Below, one piece after another: positions 1 through 4,381 of a stretch of DNA of 5,762 bases. This DNA is from Pseudomonadota bacterium. Lineage in GTDB: Bacteria; Pseudomonadota; Gammaproteobacteria; Acidithiobacillales; Acidithiobacillaceae. The DNA lies in the NCBI GenBank assembly GCA_021827445.1, contig JAKAVW010000212.1, positions 1-5,762 on the forward strand, in the 5' to 3' direction. Numbering within the stretch: the first letter of the stretch is position 1; every line of letters begins with the position of its first letter. The notes beneath the pieces are model-generated. The model saw only the letters and a program-made list of their open reading frames with translations, had not been told where the DNA came from and searched no databases. The translations under genes were made by a program, and so were the position numbers.

Positions 1-1
1 T

Positions 2-121
2 ACCAGGGGCGTATCGCCGGAACAGGGGGCGGAGCTGGAGCGCATGGGCATGGTGGTGATGAGGAAATATGTGCAGCAGCCGGAGCCGGTTGCGGAATCG
101 CCGGTGCGGGCGGTGGAGTAA
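2..121 (+). CDS. C-terminal end of an unrecognised protein (partial)
   Basis: This is the last 39 codons of a gene that begins left of the window, ending with TAA at 119-121. The visible tail is hydrophilic and becomes rich in Pro, Glu and Val near the end (QQPEPVAESPVRAVE). There is no motif I recognise. I chose this frame because it stays open to the left edge and its stop lies three bases before the next start at 125, whose ribosome binding site (ggtggag) lies inside its last codons, as elsewhere in this operon. An internal ATG at 41 or 47 could in principle start a very short peptide, but continuation from upstream is more likely. Function unknown. Confidence 0.55.
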   Translation, partial: TRGVSPEQGAELERMGMVVMRKYVQQPEPVAESPVRAVE

Positions 122-124
122 ATC

Positions 125-337
125 ATGGAACGGCGGTGGGTACCTGCAACGGGGTTGGATGTACGCACCCGGTTCTGGACCATCGTTGCGGCATGGAAGT
201 ATCGCCATGCCGACCCGGACATCTGTTGTTGCGGATGTGAACGGGGAAAAGGGGGTGATATTTGTCATCACGGTGGATGCCGGAGCGCCAAGGAATTCGC
301 CATGACGGCGTTTGTGAAAAACAGGACGAGAGGATGA
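125..337 (+). CDS. Small Cys/His-rich protein, probably metal-binding
   Basis: This 70-residue protein has a dense cluster of potential metal ligands: Cys34, Cys35, Cys36, Cys38, then Cys47, His48, His49 and Cys52. The first half is helical and amphipathic (residues 12-29), and the tail is basic. The pattern resembles the small 'CCCG...H..GC' zinc-binding peptides found in phages and conjugative elements, although I cannot name a family. The start at ATG 125 is supported by ggtggag at 112-118, six bases upstream. The stop TGA at 335-337 overlaps a possible next start (ATG 334). It is likely co-translated with its neighbours. A zinc-binding, DNA- or protein-binding role is inference from the Cys spacing. 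Confidence 0.6.
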   Translation: MERRWVPATGLDVRTRFWTIVAAWKYRHADPDICCCGCERGKGGDICHHGGCRSAKEFAMTAFVKNRTRG

Positions 338-342
338 CACCC

Positions 343-567
343 ATGAGCTACACGAATAAAGACCGGGAAACGGTCATCAAGGCCACGCAATCCGCGCATT
401 TTCTGCATCAGGATTTGCAGAACCTGGTATCGGCGGATCATCCGTTATTGGGTGACTATGCCCTGGACCTGCTGGATGCGTTGGTGGTGATCGAAAAGAA
501 ACTCCAGCGGTTGCAGGGCGTGATGGATGTCCTGCAGGAAACGCCTGGAGACAGTCATGCACATTGA
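343..567 (+). CDS. Small helical hypothetical protein
   Basis: The gene encodes 74 residues from ATG 343, where gagagg at 328-333 gives a nine-base spacing. An in-frame ATG at 334, overlapping the upstream stop, would add three residues (MTP) and cannot be excluded. The sequence is mostly helical: an N-terminal segment with QSAHFLHQDLQNLV, then a hydrophobic heptad-like stretch at residues 39-64 (ALDLLDALVVIEKKLQRLQG) suggesting a small coiled coil or helical hairpin. The tail is SHAH. No catalytic motif is visible. The last 11 bases overlap the start of the next gene at 557. Function unknown. Confidence 0.65.
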   Translation: MSYTNKDRETVIKATQSAHFLHQDLQNLVSADHPLLGDYALDLLDALVVIEKKLQRLQGVMDVLQETPGDSHAH

Positions 568-814
568 GATCGTGGGCGCGGATTTGCCGCTGGTGGAGAT
601 CACGCGGGTGGTACGGCATATGGCCGAGGAATTGGGTTGGGAGGCGCATTGGAACGGTGAAAAGTTTCAGTTGCGCGAGGGTTGCACCCTGCCAAGGGGA
701 GGATTCGATGAGGATGGTCTGGATGCTGTTCATGCTGATGTTGGCCGTAAAGGCGACGGTGGCCATCACCGAGCGCCCGCGTCCCCTGTTTGCCGCGCTG
801 CACGAGTCGGGTGA
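557..814 (+). CDS. Small hypothetical protein overlapping the next gene
   Basis: This 85-residue frame starts at ATG 557, with ctggag at 545-550 six bases upstream. Residues 1-45 look like a genuine small alpha/beta fold (MHIEIVGADL, then a helix RVVRHMAEELGW, then a strand EKFQLREG). Beyond residue 50 the sequence lies over the start of the next gene (708) and turns into low-complexity Gly/Asp/Arg/Ala sequence that looks like an out-of-frame reading. Either the protein really carries a poorly conserved tail, or the original stop was lost and the frame runs on for 107 bases. I do not recognise a family. Confidence 0.55.
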   Translation: MHIEIVGADLPLVEITRVVRHMAEELGWEAHWNGEKFQLREGCTLPRGGFDEDGLDAVHADVGRKGDGGHHRAPASPVCRAARVG

Positions 815-1037
815 GGTGCGGGAAGTGGCGGAGCGGACTCGGACGGAAGTAGCTTTTTTCGTCGAGGCCGTGGAGCGGGTGCGGCGGGCAGCGTTTGTCT
901 GGATGGATTGGATGGTGGGAGGTCGTCATGGAACTACCAGAGGGTTTATCCAAAATGTCTCCCGCTTTGGCCGGAGCTTTTCAGAAAGGGATGGCGGCGT
1001 ACCAAAATGGACAGTCCATTACGGATTGTCCCTATGA
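708..1037 (+). CDS. Small membrane-anchored or secreted hypothetical protein
   Basis: The start at ATG 708 has one of the strongest ribosome binding sites in the window, ggggagg at 696-702. The protein begins with a Met/Leu-rich hydrophobic segment at residues 2-20 (MVWMLFMLMLAVKATVAI), which is a signal peptide or single membrane anchor. It is followed by a charged helical region (residues 33-60, Glu/Arg-rich) and a second short hydrophobic, Trp-containing stretch around 61-70. Residues 74-109 lie over the Rmf-like gene that starts at 928, and they read like out-of-frame sequence. The functional part may therefore be only about 70 residues, with loss of an earlier stop. No family recognised; small holin- or lysis-accessory-type proteins can look like this, but nothing specific supports that. 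Confidence 0.5.
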   Translation: MRMVWMLFMLMLAVKATVAITERPRPLFAALHESGEVREVAERTRTEVAFFVEAVERVRRAAFVWMDWMVGGRHGTTRGFIQNVSRFGRSFSERDGGVPKWTVHYGLSL

Positions 1038-1143
1038 GGATCATCGCAAGCCGGATGGCAGGTTGAGTTGGTCTCGCGCCTTTCGGAATACGTGGCGGAA
1101 TGGCTGGCAATGGGCCGCGCAACAGAGCGCGGCAAAGGAGTAA
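928..1143 (+). CDS. Ribosome modulation factor (Rmf)-like protein
   Basis: The 71-residue product resembles the Rmf family, small proteins that bind the 30S subunit near the anti-Shine-Dalgarno region and drive 100S ribosome dimer formation. The characteristic layout is visible: a helix with a Gly-containing AFQKGMAAYQNG segment (17-28), the CPY motif at 34-36, and a C-terminal helix WSRAFRNTWRNGWQWA (48-63) matching the family's W..G...A pattern. Its length is close to chromosomal Rmf (about 55) plus a short N-terminal extension. ATG 928 is preceded by ggaggt at 918-923; a TTG start at 895 is less likely. The gene stops three bases before the next start. Rmf-like proteins are also carried by phages and mobile elements. 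A role in host ribosome hibernation is inferred and untested; confidence in family similarity is fairly high. Confidence 0.72.
   Translation: MELPEGLSKMSPALAGAFQKGMAAYQNGQSITDCPYEDHRKPDGRLSWSRAFRNTWRNGWQWAAQQSAAKE
1006..1020. repeat. Short palindrome inside the Rmf-like gene
   Basis: AATGGAC (1006-1012) and GTCCATT (1014-1020) are perfect reverse complements around one central base. It lies wholly within the codons for the QNGQS stretch of the Rmf-like protein. It could be chance or a binding site; no second palindromic copy was seen. Confidence 0.5.
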
Positions 1144-1221
1144 ACAATGGTTACGGACGATTTGCTCAACAAGAGCGTGGACGAATTGAAAGTGGAGATT
1201 AAATCGCTGGAGGCGTCTGAT
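1127..1221 (+). repeat. Direct repeat copy 1: duplicated gene leader and 5' coding end
   Basis: This segment covers the ribosome binding site and first codons of the gene at 1147. It matches 1514-1599 at a constant offset of 387 bases until a 9-base in-frame gap. The best matched blocks are 1127-1139 with 1514-1526 (13 of 13) and 1156-1178 with 1543-1565 (23 of 23). Confidence 0.8.
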
Positions 1222-1482
1222 TGCGCTGCGAATCAGCGGATCAAGGATTGCGGGACGGCCATCATCGAGAAAACCGCCGAGTTTCAGGTGGGTGAGCGTG
1301 TCATCGTTGTGGAAGATTACGCGGGCGAGAAACGGGTTTACGAGATCACTGAGAGGTTGGCAAATTTGAGGTTAACCGGTGTTGACTATCGTGGCAGACT
1401 AATAATGAAAGATGGCTCTCTCAGTAATTTTCGGGTGATGCTTTGGGCGAGCCAAGTTCGCAAGATGGAAAAATCATTATGA
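1147..1482 (+). CDS. Hypothetical protein with helical N-terminus and beta-rich C-terminus
   Basis: This 111-residue protein starts at ATG 1147 with a canonical aaaggag at 1134-1140. Residues 1-48 are helical and charged (DDLLNKSVDELKVEIKSL). Residues 50-111 alternate short strands and turns (FQVGERVIVVEDYAG, VYEITERLANLRLTGVDYRGRL), which resembles a small SH3-like beta barrel as seen in many phage accessory proteins. Both the fold and the absence of a catalytic role are inference. Its first ~17 residues are nearly identical to those of the next gene (MxTDDLLNKSVDxxKV). It is separated from that gene by a 51-base spacer that contains the second copy of the repeated leader. Confidence 0.68.
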   Translation: MVTDDLLNKSVDELKVEIKSLEASDCAANQRIKDCGTAIIEKTAEFQVGERVIVVEDYAGEKRVYEITERLANLRLTGVDYRGRLIMKDGSLSNFRVMLWASQVRKMEKSL

Positions 1483-1513
1483 GGATGTTCAGTCTTTCTT
1501 GATGACTGGAAAG

Positions 1514-1599
1514 GCGCGGCAAAGGACGAACTGATGGACACTGACGATTTGCTCAACAAGAGCGTAGACGGAATAAAAGTTGATTCAGAGGCGAGCATG
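1514..1599 (+). repeat. Direct repeat copy 2: duplicated gene leader and 5' coding end
   Basis: Second copy of the repeat at 1127-1221, covering the upstream region and first ~20 codons of the DUF262 gene. The ribosome binding site has changed from aaaggagt to aaaggacg. Similarity fades after the shared SEAS-coding stretch, where a 9-base in-frame gap is needed. Confidence 0.8.
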
Positions 1600-2169
1600 G
1601 AAATCGAGCAGGAAAGCAAGCCACAACGCTTCATGGATTTTCCGAACGAATATGCGTTCAGGTCATGTCCTTTCTGTATTGGCGAGATCCATAGCATCTG
1701 GCTGAGGTTCGCGGATGATGAGGGGAAAGTCCGCCAGGAATACCCTTGGGCGGATCGCTTCGTGTGTGGATTTCCCCTCCCGGAGTTTCAGCGGGGCCTG
1801 AAGTGGTCCACCGCGCAGAAGGCCAGGCTCATCCAATCCATCTGGTTTAACATTGATATTGGCAGCTATATCGTCACCGGCGGCGCGAGCGTTAACGGCG
1901 TCATGTCGATGCACTCCGACATGGTGATCGACGGGCAGCAGCGTTTGTCCGCCATCGAAGACTATTTCGCGGATCGACTGGCCATTCCGGACACGCAGGG
2001 AACACTACGGCTTTTTTCAGAGATTTCTCCTACGGATCAGCGTTTTTTCCGGTCCAGGATTTTCTCCAGGATCACGGTTGCGTCGCATGATCTGGAATAC
2101 CTGAAAAACCTTTACAACATTATGGCGTTTGGTGGCGTAGCGCACGAAGAATCAGAACGGGATGGGTAA
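1534..2169 (+). CDS. DUF262 (ParB/GmrS N-terminal-like) domain protein
   Basis: This 211-residue protein carries the hallmarks of the DUF262 fold, related to ParB/sulfiredoxin and found at the N-terminus of GmrSD-type restriction enzymes. Residues 83-104 read PEFQRGLKW...QKARLIQSIW. They are followed by an IGSY strand at 109-112 and the conserved nucleotide-binding/hydrolysis motif DGQQR at 133-137. Near the end, LYNIMAFGGVAHEESER (193-209) matches the short standalone phage version of the family. There is no HNH or other DNA-cleaving domain, so it is not a full restriction enzyme. A CPFC pair at 45-48 lies in the N-terminal region. The first ~17 residues come from a duplication of the neighbouring gene's start, so the original N-terminus may have been near Met22 or Met34. 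Likely activity, NTP-dependent binding or hydrolysis on nucleic acid, is family-based inference. Confidence 0.78.
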   Translation: MDTDDLLNKSVDGIKVDSEASMEIEQESKPQRFMDFPNEYAFRSCPFCIGEIHSIWLRFADDEGKVRQEYPWADRFVCGFPLPEFQRGLKWSTAQKARLIQSIWFNIDIGSYIVTGGASVNGVMSMHSDMVIDGQQRLSAIEDYFADRLAIPDTQGTLRLFSEISPTDQRFFRSRIFSRITVASHDLEYLKNLYNIMAFGGVAHEESERDG

Positions 2170-2194
2170 GCATTACTCATATTTTGGAGAAATT

Positions 2195-2395
2195 ATGAAA
2201 ACCAGGGACAAGGAACTCAAGGAAACGGTCGATGTGTGTGACCGGGGCTGCCTGAAAAAGCCCTGTTACTGGCCGCGCCCTAATCCTGGCTCTTTTACGC
2301 AGGGACGCGGATACCGAAGCACCTGCGATAAAGGGTGGGTATGCGGGACGCGCCATGCGCACGGCTGTCCTGTGGATGATAGGGAAGTGGATTGA
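2195..2395 (+). CDS. Small Cys-rich protein, possible zinc-binding
   Basis: I chose ATG 2195 (tggaga at 2185-2190, four bases upstream), giving 66 residues. An in-frame ATG at 2162 overlapping the DUF262 stop would add 11 residues and has no better ribosome binding site. Six cysteines fall in two groups: Cys15, Cys19, Cys24 and Cys44, Cys50, Cys58, with His54 and His56 in the second group. This would allow one or two metal sites. The middle (PRPNPGSFTQGRGYRS) is Gly/Pro-rich and probably loop. There is no recognised family. It stops 38 bases before the next start. Confidence 0.6.
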   Translation: MKTRDKELKETVDVCDRGCLKKPCYWPRPNPGSFTQGRGYRSTCDKGWVCGTRHAHGCPVDDREVD

Positions 2396-2433
2396 GAATT
2401 GCCGGTATGACTTATCTCGAAAGGAGAACAAAC

Positions 2434-2652
2434 ATGGCACGCAACATCGTTATTAGTATCCGGGATGGTTCGGTTTCTTGTGTATACGGTCTGGACGCCG
2501 ATGATCGCGTTATTGTACTCGATCATGACACGTCTGGCGGCTGTGATGCGGAAATCGAAGGTGAAGAAGTGAACATCGTTGAGGCCGACATTATCGAAAA
2601 AGACAGGATTATTGATCTGGCGATTGCCGCTTGCGATAAGGTGTATGGTTGA
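2434..2652 (+). CDS. Small acidic hypothetical protein
   Basis: The 72-residue product starts at ATG 2434, seven bases after aaggag at 2421-2426. An upstream in-frame ATG at 2392 lacks such a site. It opens with a strand-turn-strand pattern (ARNIVISIRDGSVSCVYGL) followed by a strongly acidic region (DADDRVIVLDHD, AEIEGEEVNIVEAD). About 17 Asp/Glu face about 6 Lys/Arg. Small hypothetical proteins with an N-terminal 'NIVISVRDG...VY' pattern occur in phages and plasmids, but no function is known to me. The charge would be compatible with DNA mimicry, though nothing in the sequence proves it. Confidence 0.68.
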   Translation: MARNIVISIRDGSVSCVYGLDADDRVIVLDHDTSGGCDAEIEGEEVNIVEADIIEKDRIIDLAIAACDKVYG

Positions 2653-2708
2653 CTGAGAAGGAAATATTACCTTGACGGTTGCAGGTTTCAGTACAAGGAG
2701 ATTTCACC

Positions 2709-2933
2709 ATGAATGGATCGGATATGCAAAAGGAAATCGACAAGCTGGATGTGGTCATTGAGGAATTGCGCCAAGACCTGGACGGCGCGATGCGCCTGCG
2801 TCAAGTCTGGAAAGACCGGCTGGCGGAATGCGCGCCCTCATACTTCGAGGTGGATGCCGCGCATTGGGATGACCTCTCTCTTGCAGGGTGCATCCCCTGC
2901 GGGGTGCATCCCCTGCGGGGTGGCCTGACATGA
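2709..2933 (+). CDS. Small coiled-coil protein with repeat-encoded tail
   Basis: ATG 2709 lies eight bases after aaggag (2695-2700) and gives 74 residues. Residues 5-50 form a clear amphipathic, probably coiled-coil helix (MQKEIDKLDVVIEELRQDLDGAMRLRQVWKDRL), followed by SYFEVDAAHWDDLSL. The last ~14 residues (GCIPCGVHPLRGG) are coded by a 16-bp tandem repeat read in successive frames. They are unlike the rest of the protein, so the original C-terminus probably ended near residue 60. The stop TGA at 2931-2933 overlaps the next start. Function unknown; a dimerising accessory role is inferred from the coiled coil only. Confidence 0.62.
   Translation: MNGSDMQKEIDKLDVVIEELRQDLDGAMRLRQVWKDRLAECAPSYFEVDAAHWDDLSLAGCIPCGVHPLRGGLT
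2886..2922 (+). repeat. 16-bp tandem repeat, two full copies plus a partial third
   Basis: The unit gggtgcatcccctgcg occurs at 2886-2901 and again, identically, at 2902-2917. A third partial copy (gggtg) runs to 2922. Each unit can fold: GCAGGG (2883-2888) pairs with CCCTGC (2895-2900), and GGGG (2901-2904) pairs with CCCC (2910-2913). The repeat lies in the 3' end of the coiled-coil gene and includes the only plausible ribosome binding site (ggggtgg, 2917-2923) of the next gene. Confidence 0.9.
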
Positions 2934-3217
2934 TGAATCTCATCGATGCACCCTGGACAGCGGAACAGATCGAAACGCTGAACCGCCTGCAACGCGGGGA
3001 ACTGTACGGTCATCCTTATACGTGCCCGCATCGCGGTGAGGTACCGCATCACGATAACGGACATGACACCGGCTGCCTGTTGGCCACCAAAGACGGATGG
3101 GTATGCCCGGATTGCGGGTACACCCAGGATTGGGCGCATGCATCGAGTCTGGAGGCCATGTCCCTGGCGGATATGATGCGGTTGCTGTCGCGCCGGCAAG
3201 AAGGAGCGTGCCCATGA
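2930..3217 (+). CDS. Small zinc-ribbon-type protein of a common phage/ICE family
   Basis: The product is 95 residues from ATG 2930, or 94 from the adjacent ATG 2933; ggggtgg at 2917-2923 serves either. The helical N-terminus (WTAEQIETLNRLQRG) leads into HPYTCPHR (28-35), Cys49, then DGWVCPDCGYTQDWAH (55-70). That 'HP(F/Y)TC...DGW.CP.C.YTQ.WAH' arrangement is one I recognise from many small uncharacterised phage proteins. Cys32, Cys49, Cys59 and Cys62, with nearby His residues, probably hold a zinc ion. The TGA at 3215-3217 overlaps the next ATG (ATGA), suggesting coupled translation. The molecular role is unknown; zinc binding is inferred. Confidence 0.75.
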   Translation: MMNLIDAPWTAEQIETLNRLQRGELYGHPYTCPHRGEVPHHDNGHDTGCLLATKDGWVCPDCGYTQDWAHASSLEAMSLADMMRLLSRRQEGACP

Positions 3218-3414
3218 CCAGTGTATTACCAAGTGCATCCCTGATTTTGCGCGCACGGGGTTACGCCAAAAAATGCGCAACGGAAAAGGAAACTCGTCGC
3301 CTGGAACGGCTGGCGGATCGTCTGGAAACCATTCTGGACGCGCAAAGGCGGGAGTGTTTACGGGTGGTACGTGAACGGCCAAAGGAGGCAAGTGATGCAA
3401 GCGAAAGATCGTGA
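3214..3414 (+). CDS. Small basic helical protein
   Basis: The 66-residue product starts at ATG 3214, which overlaps the previous stop and is preceded by aaggag at 3201-3206. After a short hydrophobic start (SVLPSASLILRARGY) nearly the whole protein is a charged helix rich in Arg, Glu and Leu (KETRRLERLADRLETILDAQRRECLRVV), which favours a coiled coil. It overlaps the next gene by 20 bases, and that gene's strong ribosome binding site lies within its last codons. No family recognised. The basic helix could contact nucleic acid, but nothing specific shows this. Confidence 0.65.
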   Translation: MTSVLPSASLILRARGYAKKCATEKETRRLERLADRLETILDAQRRECLRVVRERPKEASDASERS

Positions 3415-3865
3415 GCCGTTGTTGAGTAAGGCGATAGAGATTTTTGAAGGGCTGCCCGCAAGCGATAAGCAAGCGGATGGACCGTTAACCGCCATCAAGA
3501 AAGCAGCGTCGGAATTGCATGTATCATTACCCGACGATGTTGTTAATCCGCGTACCGCCAGAAAGAGCGAACTCGTGCGGGAGCTAGAATATCGGATTAT
3601 GGCAGAAACAACCGAACATCCAGACGCTCTTGCCATTGATGCTTTTGCCGAAGCGATGAAAGCCAAAATGCGTCGTTCCCGTGAGGAAAAGGGGCGTGAT
3701 GGGTGGCAGACGGCTTCTTCCGCCCACCTGACCTACCTGCTGGTGGAACACCTGGAAAAGGGCGATCCAGTGGATGTGGCGAACTTTGCCATGATGTTGC
3801 ACCAAAATGGGCAGAGCATTGACGAGGTCGTTGTGCAGGCTTATCGAAAATCCGTTTCTGATTGA
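3395..3865 (+). CDS. Phage-type protein with GDPVDVANF motif, function unknown
   Basis: This 156-residue protein starts at ATG 3395, six bases after a full aaaggagg (3381-3388). The N-terminal ~60 residues are variable and partly helical. The conserved core is the second half: DAFAEAMKAKMRRSREEKGRDGWQ (82-105) followed by LLVEHLEKGDPVDVANFAMMLHQNG (115-139). This 'F...M..K(L/M)...R..GR.GW...LL..H..KGDPVDVANF.MML' pattern is familiar from uncharacterised phage proteins. It is sometimes seen attached or adjacent to MazG-like nucleotide pyrophosphohydrolase domains. No EExxD-type MazG metal motif is visible here, so I do not assign an enzyme activity. A 45-base gap separates it from the next gene. 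Confidence 0.72.
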   Translation: MQAKDREPLLSKAIEIFEGLPASDKQADGPLTAIKKAASELHVSLPDDVVNPRTARKSELVRELEYRIMAETTEHPDALAIDAFAEAMKAKMRRSREEKGRDGWQTASSAHLTYLLVEHLEKGDPVDVANFAMMLHQNGQSIDEVVVQAYRKSVSD

Positions 3866-3910
3866 ACGTATTATTGCAGCGACGTCTTTTTAGCTATGGA
3901 GGAGATTGTT

Positions 3911-4381
3911 ATGGAAAACGTCATCGAGAAGCAAACGGATGGTTTAGTTAATGTCGTGGAAAACGGTCTTGATCTTGCAGTGATCAACCCCCGCAACGGG
4001 CCGCAATTCAGCCCGAACCTGCACCGTTTTCTGAAAAGGCGGGGGTCCACATGGGCGAAAATCTGCCGGGTCTTCCGCGATGCTGACCATGTCCTGTGGA
4101 TTGGATCACTGGATGATGGTTGGCTGCACGGCGCGCGGCTTATGGGCGTGCTCTGCAATGGCTCACGGGAGCAAATGTGGGCGCATTTGCCGGGGAGCCT
4201 GTGCGGCCTGCAGGAGGTACCCCAATTCTGGAAGGACTACATGCGCATAGGGCGTTGCGCGATCGACCCGGAGCACAAGATGTATTTCATTGGGGATGAT
4301 ACGCGATGGTCTGCACATGGCGACGAGCGTTCCTGCCTCTGGTGCGGTCACGCACATCATACGAAGATGGAGGAATCATGA
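3911..4381 (+). CDS. Hypothetical protein with C-terminal CxxC-His cluster
   Basis: ATG 3911 is preferred over ATG 3896 because ggaggag at 3898-3904 sits six bases upstream of the former. It gives 156 residues. The middle is rich in Trp and aromatic residues (VLWIGSLDDGWLHGARLMG at 61-79). The C-terminal third carries GRCAIDPEHKMYFIGDDTRW (114-133) and SCLWCGHAHH (141-150), where Cys142, Cys145, His147 and His149/150 could bind metal, possibly with Cys116. I recall 'IDPEH..YFIGD.TRW...GDER.C.WCG' from uncharacterised mobile-element proteins, though not a named family. The stop overlaps the HAD gene's start (ATGA at 4378-4381). Function unknown. Confidence 0.7.
   Translation: MENVIEKQTDGLVNVVENGLDLAVINPRNGPQFSPNLHRFLKRRGSTWAKICRVFRDADHVLWIGSLDDGWLHGARLMGVLCNGSREQMWAHLPGSLCGLQEVPQFWKDYMRIGRCAIDPEHKMYFIGDDTRWSAHGDERSCLWCGHAHHTKMEES

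Noticed and set aside
69..305. + strand frame overlapping the Cys-rich gene
   Set aside because: It has no supporting ribosome binding site for its start, is Arg/Ser/Gly-rich, and overlaps the better supported gene at 125.
2653..2708. Possible hairpin AAGG...CCTT in the gap before the gene at 2709
   Set aside because: The stem is only four base pairs and is not followed by a T-run.
2886..2922. CRISPR or iteron array
   Set aside because: There are only two adjacent 16-bp copies with no spacers, no nearby cas or replication gene, and the repeat lies within coding sequence.
2801..3472. Open frame on the minus strand (223 codons)
   Set aside because: It is antisense to four + strand genes with good ribosome binding sites, including the recognisable zinc-ribbon protein. 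Its composition is low-complexity and no family pattern is seen.
3863..3910. Possible promoter or terminator in the gap before the gene at 3911 (TTGAAC, TATTAT, a short T-run)
   Set aside because: The -35/-10 pairs are badly matched or wrongly spaced, and the T-run follows only a 4-bp ACGT self-complement, too weak to call a terminator.
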